From the NCBI RefSeq assembly GCF_003096015.2, contig NZ_CP029185.2, forward strand, positions 2,514,001 through 2,578,000: a stretch of 64,000 bases of DNA. The letters run 5' to 3'. This DNA comes from Limnobaculum parvum. GTDB taxonomy: Bacteria > Pseudomonadota > Gammaproteobacteria > Enterobacterales > Enterobacteriaceae. The translations under genes were made by a program, and so were the position numbers. The notes beneath the pieces are model-generated. The model saw only the letters and a program-made list of their open reading frames with translations, searched no databases and was not told where the DNA came from. Below, piece after piece: positions 1-11,700 of the stretch (position 1 is the stretch's first letter; every line of letters starts with the position of its first letter).

Positions 1-3000
1 GCGCCACTCAGGTTCAGTGAAGCATCTGCCACCAGCGATGTGCTGGCCCCGTCCGCCGTGGTTAGGCTGTTGCCGTTAAATACGCCGCTCTGGGCAAAAT
101 TTAACGTGCCCTGATCGACATGGATGATGCCTTGAGTTGAGCCTACGCCGTTCAACGTGGCGGTGCCGGCACCTGATTTAGTCAGGCCGCCCGTACCGCT
201 TAACACATTGCTTAACGTGCTGTCGCTGGCGAAGTTCAGTTCCAGCAGCGCGGTGTTATCAACGGTGCCGGTTCCCAGCGCGCTGCCCTGAGTGGCAATG
301 AGGTTCCCGCTGCTGAGGCTGCTGCCTCCCTGATAGGTGTTGATTCCGCTTAACGTTAGCGTACCGGTACCGGTTTTAGTCAGGCTGCCGGTGCCCTCTA
401 TCACGCCGCTAAAGGCAGTATTGGCACTGTTGTTGGCGGTTAATTCGGCGCTGCCCAGCAGAATGCTGCCCGCGCCCGTCAGGTTATTCGCCTGTTGGTC
501 AAAATCATTCAGATCCAGCGTAGCGCCGCTGGCTACCGTCACGTCACTACTGGTAGCGAAGGCATCGGCAATGCCCGCCTGTAGCGTTCCGGCATTAATC
601 AGGCTGCTGCCGGTGTAAGTATTGACGGAGGAGAGTTGTAAGGTACCTAGCCCTGCTTTGGTCAAACTCTTGCCGTCCCAGTCGCTGGTAAAGGTGCCGG
701 TTTGATCTGCCAGTACCACGTCCACATTAAATAGGTCATCGGCATTGGCTAGCGTAAAGGTTCCGTTGCCCAGTGGAGAACCGGCTTCCCAAGTCAGGCC
801 AAAGCCCACGTTGTAGTCTGCGTTATTGACTACCCGTCCGGCCAGTATCAGGTAATCTACGCTGCTGGCGGCACCGTCCAAATTGACTGTCGTAAAGTCA
901 CCGGTGATGCCTCCGGTTCCAGTAGTGTGGATCACGGTAAACTCGGTGCTGGTTAAATCGCTGGCATTGGTTGGCGCTTCTGTGGTCAATCCAGTGATAT
1001 TCAGCGTGCCGCCTAACGCGGCGCTATCCGCCGTGATCGCCGGTTGAACGTTACCGATGGCAACATTCAGTATGGCGCTGGCGTTCTGTGTGAGTGCACC
1101 GCTCAGGTTCAGTGAAGCATCTGCCGCCAGCGATGTGCTGGCCCCGTCCGCCGTGGTCAGGCTGTTGCCGTTAAATGCGCCGCTCTGGGCAAAATTCAGC
1201 GTGCCCTGATCGACATGGATGATGCCTTGAGTTGAACCTACGCCGTTCAACGTGGCGGTGCCGGTACCTGATTTAGTCAAGCTGCCGGTACCGCTTAACA
1301 CATTGCTTAATGTGCTGTCGCTGGCGAAGTTCAGTTCTAGCAGCGCGGCGTTATCAACGGTGCCGGTTCCCAGTGCGCTGCCCTGAGTGGCAATGACTTT
1401 CCCGCTGCTGAGGCTGCTACCGCCCTGATAGGTGTTGATACCGCTTAACGTTAGCGTACCGGTACCGGTTTTAGTCAGGCTACCGGTGCCCTCTATCACG
1501 CCGCTAAAGGCCGTATTGGCACTGTTGTTGGCGGTTAATTCGGCGCTGCCCAGCAGAATGCTGCCCGCGCCCGTCAGGTTATTCGCCTGTTGGTCAAAAT
1601 CATTCAGATCCAGCGTAGCACCGCTGGCTACCGTTACATCGCTGCTGGTAGCAAAAGCATCGGCAATGCCCGCCTGTAGCGTTCCGGCATTAATCAGGGT
1701 GCTACCGGTGTAAGTATTGACGGAGGAGAGTTGTAAGGTACCTAGCCCTGCTTTGGTCAAACTCTTGCCGTCCCAGCCGCTGGTAAAGGTGCCGGTTTGG
1801 TCTGCCAGTACCACGTCCACATTAAACAGGTCATCGGTAGCTAGCGTAAAGGTTCCGTTACCTAACGCTTCACCCGCTTCCCAAGTCAGGCCAAAGCCAA
1901 TGTTGTAGTCAATATTGTTAACCACCCGACCGGCTAAGATCAGGTAATCTACGCTGCTGGCGGCACCGCCTAAATCAAGGCTACTAAAGTCACCGGTGAT
2001 GCCTCCGGTTCCAGTGGTGTGGATCACGGTAAATTCGGTGCTGGTTAAATCGCTGGCATTGGTTGGCGCTTCTGTGGTCAATCCAGTGATATTCAACGTG
2101 CCGCTTAACGCGGCGCTCTCCGCCGTGATCGCCGGTTGAACGTTACCGATGGCAACATTCAGTATGGCGCTGGCGCTTTGTGTCAGTGCGCCACTCAGGT
2201 TCAGTGAAGCATCTGCCGCCAGCGATGTGCTGGCCCCGTCCGCCGTGGTTAGGCTGTTGCCGTTAAATGCGCCGCTCTGGGTAAAATTTAACGTGCCCTG
2301 ATCGACAAGGATTATGCCTTGAGTTGAACCTACGCCGTTCAACGTGGCGGTGCCGGTACCTGATTTAGTCAAGCTGCCGGTACCGCTTAACACATTGCTT
2401 AATGTGCTGTCGCTGGCGAAGTTCAGTTCTAGCAGCGCGGTGTTATCAACGGTGCCGGTTCCCAGCGCGCTGCCCTGAGTGGCAATGAGGTTCCCGCTGC
2501 TGAGGCTGCTACCGCCCTGATAGGTGTTGATACCGCTTAACGTTAGCGTACCGGTACCGGTTTTAGTCAGGCTGCCGGTGCCCTCTATCACGCCGCTAAA
2601 GGCCGTATTGGCACTGTTGTTGGCGGTTAATTCGGCGCTGCCCAGCAGAATGCTGCCCGCGCCCGTCAGGTTATTCGCCTGTTGGTCAAAATCATTCAGA
2701 TCCAGCGTAGCACCGCTGGCTACCGTTACATCGCTGCTGGTAGCAAAAGCATCGGCAATGCCCGCCTGTAGCGTTCCGGCATTAATCAGGGTGCTGCCGG
2801 TGTAAGTATTGACGGAGGAGAGTTGTAAGGTACCTAGCCCTGCTTTGGTCAAACTCTTGCCGTCCCAGTCGCTGGTAAAGGTGCCGGTTTGGTCTGCCAG
2901 TACCACGTCCACATTAAACAGGTCATCGGCATTGGCTAGCGTAAAGGTTCCGTCACCTAACGCTTCACCCGCTTCCCAAGTCAGGCCAAAGCCAATGTTG

Positions 3001-6000
3001 TAGTCAATATTGTTAACCACCCGACCGGCTAAGATCAGGTAATCTACGCTGCTGGCGGCACCGCCTAAATCAAGGCTACTAAAGTCACCGGTGATGCCTC
3101 CGGTTCCAGTGGTGTGGATCACGGTAAATTCGGTGCTGGTTAAATCGCTGGCATTGGTTGGCGCTTCTGTGGTCAATCCAGTGATATTCAACGTGCCGCT
3201 TAACGCGGCGCTCTCCGCCGTGATCGCCGGTTGAACGTTACCGATGGCAACATTCAGTATGGCGCTGGCGCTTTGTGTCAGTGCGCCACTCAGGTTCAGT
3301 GAAGCATCTGCCGCCAGCGATGTGCTGGCCCCGTCCGCCGTGGTTAGGCTGTTGCCGTTAAATGCGCCGCTCTGGGTAAAATTTAACGTGCCCTGATCGA
3401 CAAGGATTATGCCTTGAGTTGAACCTACGCCGTTCAACGTGGCGGTGCCGGTACCTGATTTAGTCAAGCTGCCGGTACCGCTTAACACATTGCTTAATGT
3501 GCTGTCGCTGGCGAAGTTCAGTTCTAGCAGCGCGGTGTTATCAACGGTGCCGGTTCCCAGCGCGCTGCCCTGAGTGGCAATGAGGTTCCCGCTGCTGAGG
3601 CTGCTACCGCCCTGATAGGTGTTGATACCGCTTAACGTTAGCGTACCGGTACCGGTTTTAGTCAGGCTGCCGGTGCCCTCTATCACGCCGCTAAAGGCCG
3701 TATTGGCACTGTTGTTGGCGGTTAATTCGGCGCTGCCCAGCAGAATGCTGCCCGCGCCCGTCAGGTTATTCGCCTGTTGGTCAAAATCATTCAGATCCAG
3801 CGTAGCACCGCTGGCTACCGTTACATCGCTGCTGGTAGCAAAAGCATCGGCAATGCCCGCCTGTAGCGTTCCGGCATTAATCAGGGTGCTGCCGGTGTAA
3901 GTATTGACGGAGGAGAGTTGTAAGGTACCTAGCCCTGCTTTGGTCAAACTCTTGCCGTCCCAGTCGCTGGTAAAGGTGCCGGTTTGGTCTGCCAGTACCA
4001 CGTCCACATTAAACAGGTCATCGGCATTGGCTAGCGTAAAGGTTCCGTCACCTAACGCTTCACCCGCTTCCCAAGTCAGGCCAAAGCCAATGTTGTAATC
4101 CAAGCCTGATACCTTGCCCGTCAACGTCAGATAATCCACGCTACTGGCAGCACCACCTAAATCAAGGCTACTAAAATCACCGGTAATTCCACCCGTGGTG
4201 TGAATGACCGTGCGCTGAGTATTAGCCAGTTCACTAGCACTGGCAGGCGCTCCTGTCGTAAAGCCACTGATACTCAGTGTACCATCCAGCGCTGCGGTAT
4301 TGGCTGTGATGATTGGTTGCAAGGTGCCTAAGACCACGTTGAGGTTCGCACCGTCGCTTTGAATTAACGCACCGCCGATATTAAGTTGAGTATCATTTGT
4401 TATTGCTGTGGTTGCTCCGGTTGCTGTATTCAGGCTACTGGCGATAAACGTATCCCCCTGAGCCAGCGTCAAAGTGCCGGTGTTAACATTGATGGCCCCT
4501 TGTGCAGAACCAGCTCCGGTTAATGTCGCATTACCACCGCCGGTTTTTATCAGATTACCGCTGCCAATGAGTACATTGTCGAGCGTGCTGTTGCCGACAA
4601 AATCCAACTCAAAAATGCTGTTGTTAACGATATCACCACTACCCACAACGCCACCCTGGGTCGCTTTCAATGTGCCCGCATTGATAGTCGTGCCGCCGCT
4701 ATAATGACTTAATCCACTCAGGGTAAGTATGCCCGTACCGGTTTTGATTAAACTGCCCGTGCCGCTAATATCGCCGCTGAAAGTGGTATTGCTCAGGCTA
4801 TTGGTGGTTAATATGCCACTACCCAACGTAATATGACCGGTTCCGCCCAAATCGTTAGCCTGCTGTGCCAGACTGTTGAGATCTAACGTTGCGTTACTGG
4901 CAATATTCACATTACCGCTGGTCGCAAAGGCATTAGCAATGCCCGCCCGTAAAGTTCCTGCATTAATCAACGTGCTGCCAGTATAGGTATTTGCTGATGA
5001 GAGTTGCAGGATCCCCAGCCCCTCTTTGGTCAAACTTTTTCCATCCCAGTTACTGGCAAAAAGGCCGGTCTGATCGGCCAATACCACATCAACATTAAAG
5101 CTGTCGGTTAGATTAGTCAGCGTAAAAGTACCATTACCTAGTGCATTTCCCGCCATCCAGGTGAGACCAAAGCCTATATCGTAGTCAGTACCGTTAACGA
5201 CTTTACCCGCCAGCGTCAGATAGTCTACGGTACTGGCGGCACCGCTCAGGTTAACGCTGCTGAAATCCCCGGTAATGCCTGCCGAGGTATGAAGAATGGT
5301 GTATTGCGAATTGGTCAGTTCACTGGCGCTGGTAGGTACGCTGGCAGTGAAACCCGTAACATTTAGAATACCGTCCAGTGTTGCGCTATCGGCATTAATG
5401 ATCGGATCGGCGCTGCTTCCCAATGCCACATTTAGCGCTGCGCCGCTGCTTTGAGTTAACGCACCGCTCAAGTCTACCGTTGTCCCTTCAGCAATATCGA
5501 TTATTGCGCCATCCGCGGTGTTCAGGTCGCCAGCAGAAAACACACTACCTAAAGACAGTGTTAACGTTCCCGCGTTAATCGCTACGTTATTCTGTGAGGA
5601 ACTCACCCCCGTCAGCGTTGCTTTACCGTCCCCGGATTTCACCAGATTGCCAGTACCGCTCAGAACATTATCTACTATGCTGTCACTGGCAAAATCCAGT
5701 TCAAGAGTCGCATTATTGGTTATATCACTCGTACCCAGTGCATCACCCTGAGTTGCCTTCAATGTCCCTTCGCCGATCGTCGTGCCATTACTGTAACTAT
5801 TTGTTCCACTTAAGGTTAGTGTGCCGGTTCCTAATTTAATCAGGCTACCGCTACCGTCAATATTGCCGCCAAACGTGGTGGCGGTGCTGTTATTGGCGGT
5901 TAATGCCGCCGTTCCCAAAAGGATGTGACCGGTTCCACTTAAATTATTGGCCTGTTGAGCCAGACTGTTTAGATTCAATGTTGCGCCACTGGCAACAGTG

Positions 6001-8736
6001 ACATCACTGCTGGAGGCAAAAGCATTAGCGACGCCGGTCAGCAAAGTACCTTGATTAATGAAGGTGCTGCCGGTGTAAGTATTCACCGAGGAGAGTTGCA
6101 GTGTACCCAGCCCCTCTTTAGTCAGAGTTTTGCCATCCCAGCCGCTCGTGAAAGGCCCGGTCTGATCGGCAAGGACAACGTCAACATTAAAATTGTCATT
6201 ACTATCCGCTAGGGTAAAGATACCATTCCCCAGCGCCGCGCCCTCCAACCAGGTCAGACCGAAGCCTACGCTATAATCAGTCCCGTTAACAATGTGTCCG
6301 GCCAGCGTCAGATAGTCCACCGAACTGCTGGCCCCGCCTAAATTTACACTGCTAAAATCACCCGTAATACCACTGGTGGTATGGATAATATTCCATCTCG
6401 CCGTTTCCAGTTCGCTGGCCTGAGCCGGAATCTCGGTAGTATCTAATCCGGTAACGTTTAATACCCCATCTAATACCGCGCTACCGGCGGTAATCAGCGG
6501 ATTGATAGTACCGAGTGTAACATCCAGTGTTGCACCGCTATGTTGAGTCAGTGCGCCGGAAAGGTTGAGCGAGGAATCGAGTCCCAGATAGGTTATCGCA
6601 TCAGTATCCGTTGTCAGACTGGTGGCAGAAAAACCGCCAACTTGAGCCAGCGTTAAAGCGCCTTCATTGACGTTGACTGCACCTTGAGAGGAGCCAACGC
6701 CAATCAGCGAGGCGTTACCGGTGCCAGTTTTGACCAGACTACCGCCGCCGCTAAGAATATTGCCGAGGGAATTATCAGCGGAAAAATTCAATTCCAGCGT
6801 CCCATTATTGGCAATACTCCCCGAACTCAATGCGCCACTTTGAGTAGCTTTCAGCGTACCCGCGCTGATAGTGGTATTGCCGCTATAGAGGTTAACGCCG
6901 CTTAATGTTAATTGACCGGCTCCGGATTTAATCAGACTCCCCGTGCCGTTGATATCACCACTAAACAGGGTATCTATGCTGCTGTTGACCGTTAATACCC
7001 CCGAGCCCAGCGTAATATGACCACTGCCAGCTAGGTTGTTTGCCTGTTGAGCAAAACCATTCATATCCAGCGTTGCATTACCCGCGATATTGACATCACT
7101 GCTGGTAGCAAAAGCATTTGCAATACCCGTTTGCAGAGTACCTGCATTAATCAGGGTACTGCCGGTATACGTATTGACTGAAGAGAGTTGTAACAGGCCG
7201 AGCCCCTGTTTGGTCAGGGTTTTACCATCCCAAGTGCTGGTAAAGGGCCCGGTCTGATCCGCCAGCGTCATATCAACATCAAAGCTGTCGGCAATGTCTG
7301 ACAGAGTAAAGACACCGTTGCCCTGTGCTGGCCCGGCCAACCAGGTCAAACCAAAGCCAACGTTGTAATCTAGGCCGTTAACCCCGGCACTGATGGTCAG
7401 ATAATCGACCGAGCTAGCGGCTCCCCCCAAACTTACACTGAGAAAATCATCGGTCAGGCTGCTGAGGGTATGAATAATGGTTTTTTGAGTTGCCGCTAAA
7501 TCACTGGCTTTAGCTACCGTTATTCCATCATCGATACCAGTAATATTTAATATTCCACCCAGGGTTGCGGTATTGGCAGTGACAATTGGATTAACATTTC
7601 CTAATGCAACACTCATTATGGTGAGATTATTGAGTGCCAATCTATCTGATAAGTTAAGGGAGGTATTGGCCGTAATGCCAACTGACGTATTGTAATTCAA
7701 ACTTAAGTATCCAGTATTGAAGACATCGCCCTGATCGAATATCAACCCCCCCTCATTCAGATTAATATATCCCTGACTGGATCCCGCACCGGTCAAGGTA
7801 ACGACCCCGGCCCCCTCTTTTGCTAGCGACCCCAGTCCGTTTAGTTGATTTATTAAGGTCTGGTCTGTATCAACGGTCAGTGTTAACGCACTTTGGTTAT
7901 ATATCTCTCCGCTGCCTGCCGAATGCATATCGTACAGAGTGAGGATGCCGTTTTGAATCTCCGTACCACCGCTGTAACTATTGATACCGGATAACGACAA
8001 ATTATTTGTACCCACCTTAATCAAACTTCCGGTACCGGTGATATCGCCAATAAATCCGGTATCATTCACACTGTTGATCGTCAGCACCGCGCTCCCTAAA
8101 TTGAGGTGACCACGACCAAGCAGATTATTAATTTGCTGATCAAAGTGTTGTAAATCGAGGGTGGCACCGCTGCCGATTTCTATACGGGAACTGGTGGCAA
8201 ATGCATTCTCAACCCCTATCTGCAATGTGCCACCATCGATCAGTGTTGCCCCGGTATAAGTATTCACCGCAGAAAGCAACAGTGTGCCATCACCTTCTTT
8301 CGTCAGGTTCTTGCCGTTCCAGCCGCTGGTAAATGGCCCGGTTTGGTCGGCCAGTACCACATCCACGTCAAAGGTGTCATCACTGTTGGTTAACGTAAAT
8401 GTACCATCACCCAATGCGGGCCCGGCCAGCCAAGTCAGGCCGTAGCCGATATCATAATCATACCCATCGCTACTCCTAAAGCCGCCGATCGTCAGATAAT
8501 CATATTCACTGGCGGCACCGCTGAGGTTAATGGTGCTGAAATTACCGGTAATCCCCCCGGTGGTGTGAATCATGGTGGTGGTGGTGTTAGCCAGTGCGCT
8601 GGCGCTGGATGGCGTAATTGATGAATCAATACCGGCAATATTTAACGTGCCATCAAGTGCTGCCGTATCCGCGGTAATAACCGGCTCATTTACCCCCAGA
8701 GTGGCGTTAAGTGTAGAACCTGAACTTTGAGTTAAG
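1..8736 (-). repeat. Eight tandem ~1.09-kb units inside the adhesin gene
   Basis: Equivalent points of the unit fall at about 1, 1096, 2188, 3283, 4369, 5461, 6553, 7640 and 8737, so the period is 1086-1095 bases, always a multiple of three (about 362-365 residues). The units near the left edge are nearly identical; those nearer the N-terminus have diverged to recognisable but distinct sequences. By eye, 1860-3002 and 2955-4097 are identical at an offset of 1095 bases, longer than one unit. This indicates a recent duplication or gene conversion. Each unit encodes several LTKxGxGTLTLSG-type strands plus one segment with the phrase DYNVGFGLTWEAG. Confidence 0.9.
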
Positions 8737-11700
8737 GCACCGCTAATATTCAGCGTTGAATTGTCATTCAAGGTGATTGCCGTACCCGATGAGGTTGTCA
8801 GGTTGTTAGCATCAAAGTCACCCGCTTGTGAAAAAATTAGCGTACCGGCATTGACTGTAATATCTCCCTGAGCAGAACCCGAAGCACTTAAGGTCAGCGA
8901 CCCCGCGCCCAGTTTAGTGAATGAACCAGAACCAGATAACACGCCTGAATAGGTGGTATCGTCTAGACGGTTAAAGATCAACGCATCATTGTTAGTAATA
9001 TTGCCGGTAAGGCTACCGCTACTGCCGCCAGAACCGACTTGCAAAGTACCAAGATTAATTAATGTGGAACCATCAAAGGTATTATCACCTGTCAGAGTCA
9101 ACATGGTTGAACCTGAATTCTTCTCCAGCGTTCCGCTACCGCTAATCACGCCACCGTAAGTTAAATCAGCACTGTTGGTAAAAATCAGGTTACTGTTATT
9201 AGTGATATCACCGGCATAATTTCCGGTTTCGGCAATCGTGAGTGACGAGCCACTGTTGATGGTCATATCACCGGTATAAGTATTATTGCCCGTCAGGGTC
9301 AGTCCGGTGCCATTACCATTATCAATCGTGACTGAACCACTGCTGCCTATCAAGCCAACGGCAAATACGGATTCCGTATTACCTCTGAGCGTCAGATTAC
9401 CGCCGTTTATATTGAGCGTTGCTCCGCTGATAGCAGCATTATTGGTCAGCAAAGAGACAATATGCGTTTTACCATTCAAATCAACTGACGTGTTATCGGC
9501 GCGATACCAGAGACTTTTCCCAGCGCCCAATACGTTATCAGCCCCCAGAATCAGCGTACCGCCGTTAATGTAGGTATTTCCGGTATAGCTGTTGCCGCCA
9601 TTATTTAACGTAATGCTGGTACTGGCATTAATAGCAAGATCGCCATCTCCGGTAATCAGGGCATGCAGCTCATCCGCACCGCTCGGTGTGGTGGCATCAT
9701 TGGATAAGGTGGTGGTAAAACCGCTTAACAGTTGCAGTTCGGTTAAAGCATAGTGGGTATATAGCCCTGAAGCATCGTTACCCAGCGATATCGCATAACT
9801 ACCAATCGCTACTGTATCGCCGCCCTGCTGTATATTGGCAGTATCCGCAATAGGGTTATTGGACAAATCCGTCAGCGTCAATCCTGACACATCACCGGTG
9901 ACGCTACCGGCTGTAATCAGGCGGAAATCTGCCCCCTCATCCTGCTGTAATATATTGGCGGTACTATTGACGATATTGTCAGGACTGACGGCCACCGTAC
10001 CACTTCCCAATGTCAGGGTATCTGCATTAATTACCCCGGTAGGCAAGTTTTCAAAACGTAATGTGCCGCCGTTAAATATCACACCGCCAATAGTCTGGGT
10101 GCCACTATCAACAATCACTGTACTACCGGTATCGAGCTGTAATGTTGCGTCAGTCAGCGCAACCGTATTATCTCCTGACAGGGTAAATGTACTGTTGCCA
10201 AGTTGGGCTGTACCGGCAAACAGATTTCCTGTTCCACTGCCAAACTGGAATGTATTGGTTTTATCCAGCAGCGAAACTAGCAGAATGCCGTTACCCGTTA
10301 AACTGTTATTAAACTGATAGTTACCCGATGAAGGAGAATCAACAAACAGCGTTCCCGCTGAGTCAATACTCACGGCAGAGCTGCCAATTGAACCCGCGTT
10401 GGTTAAACGCAATACGCCGCCAGAGACGTTGGTTCCACCAGAATGCGTATTGGCCCCCGTCAGAGTAAATGTACCCTCTCCGGTTTTAGTCAGTCGTCCT
10501 ACACCGCTAAACGCGTTACCGGTAGCGATATCGAAACCATTAGAGTCAACCGTTCCCCCGCCGTTCAACAAGGCTAACCCTGTGGTGCTAAAACCGCTGA
10601 TAAAGGCGTTATTACTGGCTAGCGCTTTTAATATTCCGCTATCGAGATTGACCTGGCCCGAACTGGTACCCGATAAGGTATTGGTTAACACTGTCCCGGA
10701 ATTACTGACATTCAGTATCCCTGCCCCTGAAGCCCCAACGCTCGTCGTCACCCGAGATTTTAGTGTCGAACCAGCGCCACTAACCGTTAACGCGCTGCTA
10801 TTAGTGATTTGAGTGCTGGAATCTTCAACCGTATTTCCGCCATTAATTAATAATGACCCACCGGTAACTTGAATATTTGAGCTGACATCCCCGGTAAGAT
10901 TGACATTGCCTGTCAGGGTCAGCGATCCGATATTTTGTTTCAGTAAAGAGCCGGTGCCAGTGATAGTTCCCGAGTAGACATCACTAGCCGTATTATTTAC
11001 CGTTAGAGAGGTGCTGTTATTGGCACCCATGGTTATTGCACCATCCGTGCCGCCGTTAAGATTCTTCAGCGTCTGGTTTAGGCCATTCAGATCAAAAGTA
11101 CCGCTATTAATCAGCAAGCCGCTACTGTTGGCAATCATATTGGCGATGCCTGCCTGCAATGTGCCATTGTTAATGGTCGTATCGCCAGTCAGGGTCTGAA
11201 CGTTTGTTAGGGTGGTCGTTCCTGAACCTGACTGAGCTAATGCTCCTGTGCCACTAATAATTCCGGTATAGGCATAATTATCGCTGCGGTTAAACGCCAC
11301 TGTGCCACTATCAGTGATGTTATTGCTGATACTCCCCCCGGTGCCGCTACCGTTATCGCCAATCTGAAGTATGCCGCTGCTATTGGAGACATTAACCAGT
11401 CCGGTATAGCTGCCTTGTCCGGTAACCGTTAAGGTTCCGCCGTTATTTTTTACCAGGCTGGTATTCGAGCCAGACAGTACCGCGCTCGAATCGATAATCA
11501 ACGCGTTCTGCCCTGTTCCATCAAACTGAATCGCCGTGGTGCCATTACCACTGGCATTCAGCGTTCCGGTGAGCTGTAGCGACACATTATTATTGGTGGT
11601 GTTCTTAATGTTACCGTTAAGCTGTGCACCACTGCCAATAGCCAGCAGGCCACCGCTTAACGTCCAGTTTTGCGTACCTGTGTTGGTTAGGGTCCAACTG

